64,000 nt of DNA from Malurus cyaneus samueli (taxonomy: Eukaryota; Chordata; Aves; Passeriformes; Maluridae). Positions 52,563-64,000 of the stretch are shown piece by piece (the first letter of the stretch is position 1; every line of letters begins with the position of its first letter). The stretch spans positions 50,765,404 to 50,829,403 of the forward strand of contig CM019236.1 of NCBI GenBank assembly GCA_009741485.1. Direction: 5' to 3'. The notes under the pieces were generated by a model, which ran no database searches, was not told where the DNA came from, and saw only the letters and a program-made list of their open reading frames with translations. Position numbers and translations under genes: made by a program.

Positions 52563-52739
52563 CTTTGCAGCTTAAAGTGGCAGGTTCCCAAGTTTCATTC
52601 ACAGTGCAGTATGAGACCTTTCCTTGGTTGCTGTAAAACCCTTCTTGACATTCATAATGAACTGCACTTCCTGGCAGTGAGCTGTAGTTCCCCACAATGT
52701 AGCCATGCTTCATTTCAGGAGGGGAACCACATCCAATTT
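52563..52739 (-). CDS. SUSD1: SUSD1 Sushi/CCP module 1 (177 bp)
   Basis: Acceptor ctttgcag, donor AAAG|GTGAAA. Phase 1-1. Encodes EIGCGSPPEMKHGYIVGNYS, then VHYECQEGFYS, VSYCTVNETWEPATLSC: four Sushi cysteines and the Trp. PPEM.HGYIVGNYSS strongly matches mammalian SUSD1 Sushi domains. NYS and NET are potential glycosylation sites. Confidence 0.95.
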
Positions 52740-53916
52740 CTGCAAAGAGACTGGGTTAAAGGATCTCACAGCACGTAATTCACAACATCTGAACACCTTA
52801 AAATGAGCTGAACTGGATGGTCACATCACAAAATCCACCTGATCTGAAGAATCTGAGTGATTCCCAAAGGGGTAGAATATTAAAGCTGAATATTAAATTC
52901 TTCTATTAAAGAAGAATTGTCCTGGCCACAGTTGGAGGAACACAAGGAAGCAGTTACTGAGCTACACCTTTACTAACATACAGCTGGAGCCATTCACTAG
53001 ACCAAAGACGAGACACTGCAATGGGATTGTGCTTTGCGTGGGCCAGTCTCATTACAGCAACGGCTGAATGACACTTCAGCATCAGAGGGAAATTTCAGGC
53101 CCCAATGCACAGCTTTATTTCCCTGTGCCTGGGAAAAGTGAAGCACTTTTCAGCAGATAAATTGAAAAGAAACGTTCTGCCTCTCAAATCCTTCATCTCA
53201 TTGAAACAGCCCGCATACAAAGGCTCCACTCCTCCAGCACATCTGCTTGACAGGGCTCCCTTGTGCGACTCTGCAAGAAACACAATCAGTACAGACACTC
53301 TGCTTCACCACTACATGGAGAGGCAAGTCAGCGAGATAAGCAGGGTTATCAGCAATTCTGGCAAACAAAGCGGAGCACTCCAGTTAGAAAAACCAAGCAA
53401 TTACAGGCTGTGAGCTTTACTGATGGTTCTGGCAATATTTCAGAAATAAAAGCTGGATATAATCTAGGCAGCTTCTTCCACCTGGGATGCCCCAGTTCAT
53501 TATATACTCTGACATCTACAGCTTATACTGCTGTCAGTTTTCACCTGTGAAAACTGACATTAAAGACAGATTTTCAAATTGGAAACCTTGTTTTGGTTGA
53601 GGTTTGCTTTGTTATGGCGACATAAACAGAACAGTTTATTTATGCAGGAGGCACAGTATGTAATAAATAGCAAAACTGTTATTTTATTATTCCTCTCCCC
53701 TAGGCTCATTTCATTCACCTAACGTTTCTTATCAGCTATTTAGTCACTCTGCTCTTCCCCTTTATGTGGTGTGATTATATAAACAACTGGATTACAACAC
53801 ACTTCCTTTCTACTTGGAAACTAACTACATTACTTTCATAACATTATTAAACTTCTCTGACCCTGCGCATCTGAAGAACTGCTTAGTACCTGTAGGAATA
53901 TCTGCTGTTGACTCTA

Positions 53917-54222
<306 letters not shown>

Positions 54223-54818
54223 TCATAATCAAGTAATTTTGTTTTAATTAATTAATATAGGGCACAAGCTTTACTCTTCAAACTCTACACAGCTTCTCAT
54301 GGCTCTTCTGGGAAAACAAAGGAGCTTATCACTGTCTCACCTTCAAGCATCTGGGGAGAGAATTGTTACCATTTTGTAGCTAGCTATTTTTAGAACTACG
54401 GCTGGTTTACTTGACAAATGTTGTCTCCTGTTCAAACAATTCCAGAAAAATCCAGTATCTGCTCACGCCTTCAACACTTACAACAATTCATCATTTTAAC
54501 AAGGAACTGGCTAATATTCTACACTAAACATCAATATGACATTCTGGAGAATTATAAGTATCATCTTATTTCTTTAATCAAGCTGCTGCTTCTTCTTCTG
54601 AAAAGATCATTGTTTGAATGAGACTGTGAAGCAATGATTTGCAACATAGCAAGGAGCTCAAAATGGAGCTAATTCACAGCTTTTACGAATCTGGATGTCA
54701 AACAAGTGCATCAAAAGCAGAAAGTTCTCTGATGCAGTGTTAGAAAATAAGTTCTGCAGTGATGGTGAAAAAAAATACTTGTGCAGTAGAAAATTAAGTT
54801 CTGGATTCATCATGCTCA

Positions 54819-55055
<237 letters not shown>

Positions 55056-55128
55056 TCACCCACTCTCAAGTTACAAAACTTCTCCTTACTGAAGAATTCA
55101 TTAACATTAATTGAGAAAAGTAATTTTA

Positions 55129-55380
<252 letters not shown>

Positions 55381-56427
55381 TTAAAGTGGAGAGAAAATCC
55401 AGATTAAAACACATAGAATAGACTACTACCTTCTCCCACCTCATTTTCAAACATGTAGGAAAATCACACCTATTGTATAAAAAGACTAAAAATGAAAAAT
55501 AAAGAATTAAACAAATAACTACACTGAGCATTTTTGTCCACCCACCTCTTCTCTGAAAACAAGGAAAAGAGCTTTTCAGCGGTCAGTAAGGCATATAATA
55601 AGTAGTTCTATCCAATATTATTAATCTTTTCTCCATATCCATTTGTTTCTCTTTTGTCCTTATTTCTGTTTCCTCTTGTTTTTTGGTTTTTTTCCTATTA
55701 TTTACACATGGACAATCTTATCAATCTGCTTGTATCACATAACAACTATGTGTATATGGTAAAAATGTTATTTATAAAAATTATGCTGAGAATGCTGTCA
55801 GGAGTAAAATTACTTACAGTTAAGTAATTTTGGAAATTAATTTATATTAAAAGTGGTTTAAAAGCATACAATATACAAACTAATCTACTGTACTTTGAAG
55901 GGCTGTAGACATACATGAAAATGAAATAAAATATAAATTTAGCAATTATCCTCTTTGTATTCATACTTTCAGGGCATTATGCTCACTTTCCTCCATTTTA
56001 TTTGTAAGCCCTTTTTGTTATCTCACATTCCCTCACATTCCAAATTACAAACGTCAGAATGGGTGGCTTTAATGTAGACAAAGCATGCACAGGCTCACAC
56101 TTCTTACATTTTAGAAGAAAGAACTAACAATGCGCGAGGTGATGTCTTGTGGTGCTTGATAACAACGTATGGAAGTTATTACTTTTCTAACATTGACAAG
56201 AATACTATCATCACTGTATATACAGCACCTCTCACAAAATTTTGACAAATGTGCAATGTCTACATAAGCTTGATGCCTAAGAGGTTCAAGTCAAAATTAC
56301 AAGATGATTATATGGCCCATTGATTGAAAATTTAATATGCAATATAGTAGCTTTTCACATATTATCAATATAATATTATTTTCATATATTGTTATAAGCT
56401 TTCATAGAGAGTATTAGCACCATGCAG

Positions 56428-56981
56428 TGTACCAGCTGGATATAGTTAAGCCAGTTGCTTGATGCTTGGACAAGCAAAATCGCCAGGGAGAATATTTCAA
56501 AAGTAGGTAACTACACTGCAGAAGTAGACAAGTAGATTTTATATTAAGGAACAGTAGAATGCACTAATGAGAGCTTGGCAAATGTATAGACAATTAGCCG
56601 GAAAATGGAACATGCAGACCTTGAGGACTAGAAAAAACCATGAACATCATGGCTGCGTATGCTCTGAAGATAAAGTTGAAAAGTCCAAAGGCAAGGAAGA
56701 CCTCAGGCCCCCATTAGAGGGAGATCCCGGGAACACCAAATTGGGGACGGTGCAGGTGCACTTGCACAACTGTGATGCCATTTATTTCCATCCCCATATA
56801 AAGTGGTGTAAGTAGTGATGGTGACAGTGTTAAGCAACACTTACTATATAAATGTCAATTTTAACCTAGGGTAATTGAGTTAGGAGGAGAGATCCCCCTC
56901 ACCTCCAGCGCTGCAATAAACAAATGCCTGCTCTGTAGATACCAGTCTACGGGGTTTTATTTCTAGCCTGTCTTTTTGGCA
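56428..56981 (+). mobile_element. Probable solo LTR of an avian endogenous retrovirus
   Basis: A TATA-like box (actatataaatg near 56843), about 75 bases later an AATAAA (56926) in ctgcaataaacaaatgcctg, a downstream GT/T-rich stretch and an end at tctttttggca give the order promoter, R, polyadenylation signal and U5 of an LTR in plus orientation. The left edge is a guess (first TGT near 56428). No internal retroviral sequence follows. It lies in the proposed SUSD1 intron 1, antisense to the gene. Confidence 0.6.
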
Positions 56982-57479
56982 CCAAGATGAATACTCCAGT
57001 TTTTTATATATGCCAAATTTATCATTGTGATAAAGATGCCCTTCCACATGAACAGGGTTTCTGTTTTACTCACAGTGCACTTATGAGTGCCTTAAGGCTG
57101 TGGGAAGCATCATAGATTAATATTCATTGTTATCCATGCTTTTATACACTTGTGTGTTTCTGGTAAGAACAGAAAAAACAAACTGTCAGCATGGATTGAC
57201 AGCCAACATAGATCACAAAATTCACAAACAGCCGCGGTGAGAACTTTCTCATGATACCTCATTCTTCTGATAAAACATGGGAATAACCTCCTCAGACTGC
57301 CACTTCAGGAGATAAAAATGTTTCCATTCCCCGCCACTCATTACCACTGCAGCTGAAATTTTATTACTTACTTCTCCTTCACAACAAACAATTTATCATG
57401 CCAGCACTACAGTCATCTCACTGTTTTGGTCCTACCCATGTGCTCCCTCAGGCACAGTTCCTGCAGTGGCAATGCCCTC

Positions 57480-57850
57480 TGAGCCCGGCATGACACGAGG
57501 TCGCTGCCACTACAGCCATCACCAGGTGTCGAGGAGATACATCAGCCAGTGCAAAGCATGGTGCCCACCCCGGGCTGCTCTGCCACCAAAGCCACAGGCA
57601 CCTCCATCACCACCAAGGTGCGTCCCTCCAGCACAGTGGAGCTGCCTCCAACACGCTAACCAGGTGCTGCTCCCCCACCACTACCGCCACCAGCACCGCG
57701 GGCTGTTCCACCACCATCACCGTGGGATACCTCGGCGCTACCTGCACTGGCTGCCTCCAACACCACCACCAAAAATCGCTCAGTCACCACCAAGGGATGC
57801 TCTGCCACCCCCAGCAGAGGCAGTCCGGCAGTTTGACAGCACCCAGCTCC
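57480..57850 (+). repeat. Imperfect CCA/CAC-rich tract
   Basis: Many CCACCA, CACCAC and CCACCAGC units over about 370 bases, strongly C over G on this strand, hence TGG-rich on the SUSD1 sense strand. The 162-codon plus-strand frame at 57466-57954 is a product of this bias (His/Pro-rich) and has no domain. It sits just inside the CpG island, downstream of the likely SUSD1 start. Confidence 0.7.
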
Positions 57851-58640
57851 AGCTGGCAGTCCCCCCCGGACGTGTTAACCGACCGGCACGGTCAGCGCAG
57901 GCAGGAGGAAGAATGCAGAGCGCAGGAGCGGCCAGGGCCGGCTTGCCCAGCTAGTCAGGTGGCGTGGCCCGGTGTCTGTGTCCTGGGGCGAGAGGGGGGA
58001 GGAGACGAGGGCAGAGCAGGTCGGGGGCAGAACTCGGCTGGGGACAAAGGATGGGAAGCCTTATGCGCGCGGGCGGGTTGCCCCTAGCTTTAACTCCGGA
58101 GCGGGCTTTCTCCGGCCATGCCGCAAACTCGTCTTTTCTTTCTTTTTTTTCTTTTTTTTTTGTTCTTTGCATTTTTTATTTTCCTCTCTTCCACTGGAAA
58201 ATCTTTAATCCGGGACACAGACTCGACCAGGCAGGTTGGGTAAGTGCTGTATAAGGATGCTGATGATCAGTAAGAACGAGGGGGGGGAGAAAGGGAGCGT
58301 AGGAGTTATTATAGGCTGTCCGAGGAAGGGAGTTGGAGGATACACATTGGTACGTGGAGCTGTGCTGCCTAGCAAAACGGGCGAGCATGCAGATCAGGGG
58401 GTTCGGGAGGGAGGGTCGTTTGTACACACGAGGGGATGGGCGTCGCAGCTGCTCAACCGAGTGGGACTGCGCGCGACAAGTTGGGATACAGTCTGTGCAA
58501 GTGTGCGTAAGCCTGTGGTCGGGCCGTATCTGGCGAGCCCTTGGTGCTTGAGAAATAAATGGCGGCTTTCCTCGAGACTGAAGGCATTGAGCGACGTTAG
58601 GGAAGAATCAAGACCTCGGTTTTAGGCAGCACCAGTAAGG
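57840..58640. promoter_or_regulatory. CpG island, likely SUSD1 promoter and 5' end
   Basis: CpG is dense at 57840-58130 and still frequent to 58640, in contrast with the CpG-poor window around it. It lies about 2.5-3.3 kb upstream of EGF1 on the minus strand, where exon 1 and the start site of SUSD1 are expected. T-rich run at 58138-58162. No other gene starts here visibly, though divergent transcription is possible. Confidence 0.6.
57881..57950 (-). CDS. SUSD1: Candidate SUSD1 exon 1 segment with signal-peptide-like sequence
   Basis: The minus strand reads WASRPWPLLRSAFFLLPALT then VPV and one further base before GT at 57880-57879; that phase 1 end fits the EGF1 exon, giving ...LTVPVA|IANRSV, with a plausible hydrophobic core and a small-residue cleavage site. 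Against it: no in-frame ATG between here and the TAA at 58061-58063, and the donor (G|GTTAAC) is poor. A strong acceptor-like site (ctctcgccccag) lies upstream, so the ATG could be on another exon, or a base may be wrong. Confidence 0.3.
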
Positions 58641-59095
58641 CTGCCTGAAGAGTTTTCTGATGTAGAAGAGTTAGCCCTAGCGCTTGTAGTCCTCATTCAT
58701 TTCCGTGAGCCTGCATTTTAGAAAGCTGCATAAACTACCTTTTATCTACGAATGCAGTTGCCCCAGTTACCACAATAGAGGAGTGCCAAGGCGATGAATT
58801 GGAGAAGCCTAACACAAAGGTACAATTAGGCATATTTGATACCTCCAATGAGCTTCCTGAAGAAGTTTTACTCATGTCCAGTGGCAACTTTTCACTTATG
58901 CCTTTGTAACGAATACAGCCAAGATCTCTACCACCACTGCATTAAGGTGACATTACCTGATCTTTTACTGACATATAAGAAAGAACAAAACCCAAACTAT
59001 CTATGTCTGATTTTAAGGGAAGCAAATCCCAGTTTCACTGAACTATCAGCTTTACTGATTTATTTATGTAAGTTTCTCTATTCCAGGGTTTTCTT

Positions 59096-59157
59096 GCTGG
59101 TTTTTATTTTTGGTTATTTTTTTTGTCTTTTTCTTTTGTTTGTTTGTTTGTTTTTAA
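59096..59157. repeat. T-rich tract with (TTTG)n
   Basis: T runs ending in four to five TTTG units. Confidence 0.85.
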
Positions 59158-61721
59158 ATTAGTGTTTTGCCTACATAACATGTATACATTTTTAGCCAGC
59201 TTCTCCTAAGCTTATTTATCCTGACCAGATTCTTCAGCAGCAGCCAGTTACATTATAAGTGAGCCTGCTTTTGGAAGAGCATGCTACAGATGTCTATACT
59301 GCATATTTCTCCCTTAAAATTACTGACATCAAAAGCACGCATTCCCAATGGTGGTAAGTAGCTCATCATTATAAGGAACAGTTCAGAGAACAATTGTTCT
59401 TTATACCATATTAAAATGGTTTGGAAATTTTCCTCTTCCTTGGCAGCCCACCATGCAGCAGATCATTGCAATTTCTACTGTTTCTTTCATTAAAAGTAGT
59501 GGAAGCAACTTTTTATCACTACAAAAACCTCAAGCAGCAAACAGGAAAATCTTTTTGAAACCAAGCCTGAAGAAATATATCTTATTTGTAAAGAGAATAA
59601 GTTAAAAATTGTAATAGAAATACTCTTTAAAGAAAGTAACAAGGATATATCAGCTGAAAAAAGTACAGGACCTAGACTGGAACAAACCTCCCTGTTATGT
59701 TCCAGTCTATTATGTCTCAAACAGACAGTTAATTACTGTTTAGGACATACTTCAGAACCAAATAATTAAACTACATACCAAGGCTACTTTAAATTCAATG
59801 CATGGTTGTAAGAAATGTGTCAAAAGATGCTGAGAGGTCATTTGTTCTGTTTACTGCTCTACAACAACGTCAACTCCATGATACCTGTCTAACTTGCTCT
59901 TTATTCTGACAGTGATATCAAATTCACAGTGTCCCCGAACAATCTATTCCACTACTTCAGGTTTGAATGCACCACTGAGATTAAATGCAGATCACTTCTG
60001 CCCTGATATCACCTGCTCAAGTCCTAGCTAATTTATTTACAAAGGTAATTAAAGATTCAGAAGGATAGAACAGATTAGTGTCCCAACAAGGTAATCCTTA
60101 ACATCTTGGGCAAATCTTTCTTGCTTCATGCAAAAATCTCTCTAATGAAAACAGAGACTAATATCTACCTATATTTTCTGTTTTGGATAGGATAAGGTTT
60201 TGAATCTTTTCCTTCTCAAACTTAATTACAGTGTATTGTAATTACAGTGTTTCCTTTGTCCTTAATGTTAAATTACCCAGAAGATGTGTGTAACAGTATT
60301 TGCTTCAATTTCTCTTCTTTATGAAAATTGTTGTGATGGTCAAGATAATTGAATTAATCCAGAGATGCTTGGAAGTTTCCTGGGCATTTTTAGCTTGCAA
60401 GTGTCTTAATGTGGATAACTGAAAGTTATAAAGGCAAGCTGGATTAAACATCTCCTCAGCCATTTCTATTTGTTCTGCCTCCTTTGCAGACAATGATTAT
60501 CACTGTGTATCAAAACGACTTTATTTCTTTTTCTCCTAAGGATTTTTTGGCACTGCTTATTCTGACACATGAAGACAAAATATTTGATACTAATAGGTCT
60601 TTCAGCAAACAGATTTTTAAAACATGGTAAACATTTTCAGACAGAGTGAATTATGTATTTCATCCCTGTTAACTGATCACTCAGCTATTCATAGTGCAGT
60701 TGTATTCTCAAACAGCATGCTATCAAGCACTTCTTTCCAACTGGCAGTAAAAAGAGTAATTACAGCTTGATGGAAGATTCCTTCTATCTGAATTCTGCCT
60801 CTCTTTGCCTATTTAAAATTAATCAAATTAACAGCTGGTTTCTGGTTATCCATTCAGTGCCCAGAATAAGCAACAGCAATTGTTGAAGCAGAAATAACTG
60901 AAAAAATTGGCTGAACACTCTTCGGTTTGTATTGAAAATGCTTCAGTAAATATTGCGGAGAAGAAAAACAGTCTCTTGTATGATGTTTTTCTCAAGGAGA
61001 TATTATCACTCAAGTTGTTTGCAATATTTCTGTCTGTGCTCTCAAGTGTTCCTATGCCACTGTCTCAACTTCAAGCAAATGAAGTCAAGATGAAAAAGTA
61101 AATTAGATTTCTGAAAAAGCATTGGATACGTGAATTTCAAACTTAAATATCGAATGCTTCTCTACAATTTCCCTTGAGGACAGGCCTTGGATGTAACATA
61201 TATCAGAGCACACCCCATACATCTCATAACAAGGGCATAGTAGGTGATAAAGCCTGCTGACAGTTGCTGCTAATCAGAAAAGCAGTTCTCCAGAGCAAAA
61301 GGGCTGCTATCTGTGGTTTTAGCATAGGATACCAAACTGGCCTTTGCCACAAACCCACTGGGAGCTTTGATAAGGCAAACCCTCTCTGCCTCTCTTCATT
61401 TCTCCCTCCCTCTTAGATGTGCATCTGGAATAGTATTCCTACATAAATGTGCATGATACAACATAAACTCCAGTAGGAGCTTTCATGCCACTGCAGTCAG
61501 CCCCAGGTTTTAAAAGTTGTTAAACCATGAGGACTTAGTGTATATCGTTTAAGGGGCAGTGTCCTAGAGTTGTCAGATCTTGGAATATCATCCAAGTGCA
61601 CTGCTTCTGCTTGTTTCATGCAGTGTCATTATTTTGAGGGCCCTACTGACTGAAGATCATAGGAAAGAGGCAGAGAGGCACAAAGGAAAAGTTCAGAAAG
61701 ACTAACAGCATCCCTTCATAC

Positions 61722-61739
61722 TTTTTTTTTTTTTTTTTT
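61722..61739. repeat. Poly(T) tract
   Basis: Eighteen consecutive T. Confidence 0.95.
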
Positions 61740-62114
61740 AAGTGATGTTGTGTTTTTCTTGGCTCCAGCATGAACAGATATCTTTTCTTTTTAGAATACC
61801 TGCTAAAATCTGAAGAGAAAGAACTTGGCAACAAGATTCATGCTTTCTTCCCTGCCAGGCTCTCCAAGCTCACCCACAAAGCTGCTGGCCTTACTACTGC
61901 AGCTGCACAAAACTCTCAATAAGAAAAAAACAATGACAGTTTATTTGATTGGAACAGGGAAAAAAAACCAAATCCCACTGACTACAGTATTATCCTTCTC
62001 TCACTGTCAACTTTGCTGTATTTATGGGCAAGATTAGTCTAAAAAGTGAGTCTAAAAACATTAGATGAGAAATATGCAACTTTTCAGATTATCTATGAAG
62101 ATATATTCCATACT

Positions 62115-62238
62115 TGTGTGTCATGAGTTTCTGGACATCCTGCCTGGACATGCTCCTGTGAACCTGCTTTAGCATGGGAGTTGAGCCAGATGATCTCCAG
62201 AGGTCCCTTCCAACCCCAACCATACTGTGGTTCTGTGA
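62115..62238 (+). mobile_element. CR1 LINE fragment, 3' end
   Basis: Contains gtttctggacatcctgcctg, gacatgctcctgtgaacctg, gatgatctccagaggtccct, tccaaccccaaccatactgt and a tail ggttctgtga. Plus orientation, only about 120 bases. Confidence 0.85.
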
Positions 62239-62884
62239 CCAGAGATAATTAATCAAACCGTTCTGAAGCTGTTCAGACAACTGTGGGCTCTTCGGCCACG
62301 GCTTCTTTCTCCATGGACCAACTGTATTTTTTCACCAGGCAATCTCATATTTGCATCAACACTTTGTTGTAGGAAAGGGGAATTTAATAACCAAACCTTT
62401 CATAGTAAATACCTCAACCTTAGCTTTCTGCATTGTTCTATAAGCAACTAAGCTTTCACATGCTGTTTATCAAGTTTAAAGCAGCTGTTTTTATCTCAGT
62501 TAAAAAGAACCTCAAATTACTGTATTTTTAGACCTTGGGAATACAAAGCCAGGAGAATGAGCTGGATATCAGATTCACAAAATTATTATACAAAAAGAGA
62601 ATGCTTTTGCTTTGTTACAAAAGCAGCACAAGCTCTCCTCTTTGATCTTGGAAAATTAAATTAGGTGTAACTCTATTATTTCTACATTTACTGGCAGACG
62701 GAAGAGATATGCACCCTGGGTGATGGCATTTTTGCATTGTTATAAATTGTAATAAAGACTTAAGATTGGCACTTCTATGGAAATAGAAGGTCACATAGAA
62801 TTACTTTCTTTTTCATTAGAATAGTAAAGCTGAAAGTCCTATTTATCTTCATATAATTTCTGCAAGAAATCAAGTTTGTTTTAC

Positions 62885-63500
62885 AATCACAGAACCACAG
62901 AATGGGCAAAGTTAGAAGGGACCACAGGAGGACACTCATCCAACCTCCCTGCTCATGCAGGTTTACCTAAGAACACATAGCACAGGATTCCAACCAGATA
63001 TTCTTGAATATCTCCAGTGAGGGAAATGCCGCAATCTCTCTGGGCAATCTGTTCCAGTGCACTGTCACACAGTGAAATTCTTCCTCGTGTTCAGTTGGAA
63101 CTTCCTGTGCATCAGTTTCTGCCTCTCGTCCTAGTGCTTGGCATCTCCGAGAAGGGCCTGGATCTGTCCTCTGACATCTCCCTTCAGACACTGACAGACA
63201 TTGATGGGGTCCCCTCTCACTTTTCACAGGGCTGAACAGGCCCAGCTTCCTCAGCCTTTCCTTGTGAGGGAGATGCTCCCGTCCCTTAGTCCTCTTTGTT
63301 GTCCATCACTGGACTCACCCCAGGAAATCCCTGTCTCTCTTGTGCTGAGGAGCCAGAACGGGACACAGCATTCCAGGTGTAGCCTCGCCAGGGCTGAGCA
63401 GAGGGGCAAGATCACCTATCCCTTGACCTCTGACTATGTTCCTCTCCATGTAGAGTATACCACGAGCCTGCTTGGCCACAAGGCCACTGCTGGCTCATGA
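62885..63500 (-). mobile_element. CR1 LINE fragment, antisense orientation (about 615 bp)
   Basis: Begins tcacagaaccacagaatggg, the complemented CR1 tail, then gagggaaatgccgcaatctc, tctgttccagtgcactgtca, cagggctgaacaggcccagc, ttcctcagcctttccttgtg, cgggacacagcattccaggt and gtagcctcgccagggctgag. Open frames over it are CR1 shadows. Confidence 0.9.
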
Positions 63501-64000
63501 ATTTGCTATACAGCAGAAAAACTTGACATTCAAATAATCTAAGCCTATGAGAACTGAATGATGATTGTCCATTTAGGCATGTATCAGCCTGAGGATTTTT
63601 TTCTTGCTATGTACTACATGAATCCACTGTCTAATCACAATTACATTATTTTATTTTATACCCATTTGGTGTACAACCAGATGTACACCGAAGGATATTT
63701 TAAACTTTGGCTGAAGGTACAGCCCCATCATTTGGGGAGTAAGTGAGAAGATACGTATATGTAAGTTTAGAAATGTGGTTGTTTAGATGGATCCTAGAAA
63801 GGGACAAAAATCAAGATTAGTCAGCAGAATTCCCAAAGTTACATTCAGCATCTTAATCAAGCCCAATGTTTCTAGGCAATTTGCAACCTTAAAAGCAAAT
63901 CTGCAAACTTATCAGCAATTTTCCTGTTAGGTTTCATGAGACAGTAAGTGAGTGAGATATCCCAGGCAAGACAGGATGCTGCTGCTAACATCTTATGGTT
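63501..64000. other. Terminal flank, nothing recognised
   Basis: About 500 bases of AT-rich sequence with no gene, repeat or RNA that I can identify. Confidence 0.6.

Larger units (their letters stand above)
58641..62114. other. Upstream flank of SUSD1, no gene recognised
   Basis: AT-rich sequence without exon-like frames or repeats I recognise, except a T-rich tract near 59096-59157 and a T run at 61722-61739. PTBP3, the expected neighbour on this side from the mammalian order, is not visible; it would lie beyond the window or only as unrecognisable 3' UTR. Confidence 0.6.

Noticed and set aside
51480..52636. Several 280-353 codon open frames
   Set aside because: Almost entirely Ns of the assembly gap.
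57466..57954. 162-codon plus-strand open frame in the CpG-rich region
   Set aside because: His/Pro-rich translation follows directly from the CCA-rich tract; no domain, and it lies antisense to the SUSD1 5' end.

Overview
The window looks like vertebrate nuclear DNA from a bird. It is AT-rich and gene-sparse, with small exons split by long introns bounded by GT/AG. The interspersed repeats are chicken-repeat-1 (CR1) LINE fragments and solo endogenous-retrovirus LTRs of avian type. I read the sequence by eye; no alignment or search was run. There are two runs of N, at 1124-1148 (25 bases) and 51584-52428 (845 bases).

The only protein-coding gene I can support is SUSD1 (sushi domain-containing protein 1), on the minus strand. 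Fourteen coding exons were placed between 55304 and 22660, each with a consensus acceptor and donor and with phases that join without a break. In order they encode three EGF-like modules (the last two calcium-binding type), three Sushi/CCP modules, two copies of a two-exon extracellular repeat (exon lengths 95+190 and 95+187), a membrane-proximal part (94+256+40) and a single transmembrane helix (94). The joined exons total 2029 coding bases, about 676 residues, without exon 1. The first exon is not settled: a CpG-rich block at about 57.84-58.64 kb is the likely promoter, and an open segment in it could encode a signal peptide but has no visible ATG. From established knowledge, SUSD1 lies on human 9q between UGCG and PTBP3, a region that corresponds to the avian Z chromosome, so this is probably Z-linked sequence.

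Layout: 1-1123 is a block that reappears, inverted and with no indel, at 32402-33524 inside a SUSD1 intron. 1124-1148 is a gap. 1149-22628 is 3' flank with a CpG-containing dispersed repeat (2762-3536), two CR1 pieces and one solo LTR, and no recognisable gene. 22629-57.9 kb is SUSD1; its largest intron (29635-39229) carries the second dispersed-repeat copy (33490-34290), the inverted block and two CR1 copies. 57.4-58.6 kb is a CCA-rich tract and a CpG island. 58.65-64 kb is upstream flank with two CR1 copies and no recognisable gene.

The most interesting point is structural. The left edge of the window has the last 35 bases of the dispersed repeat followed by the reverse complement of intronic SUSD1 sequence. 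That is what one breakpoint of an inversion between the two inverted repeat copies (about 30 kb apart) would look like, but a plain assembly duplicate is equally compatible and the window cannot tell them apart. The second point is the SUSD1 domain count, three Sushi modules and two repeat pairs, which differs from the mammalian protein as I recall it, with an 845-base gap in the Sushi region.
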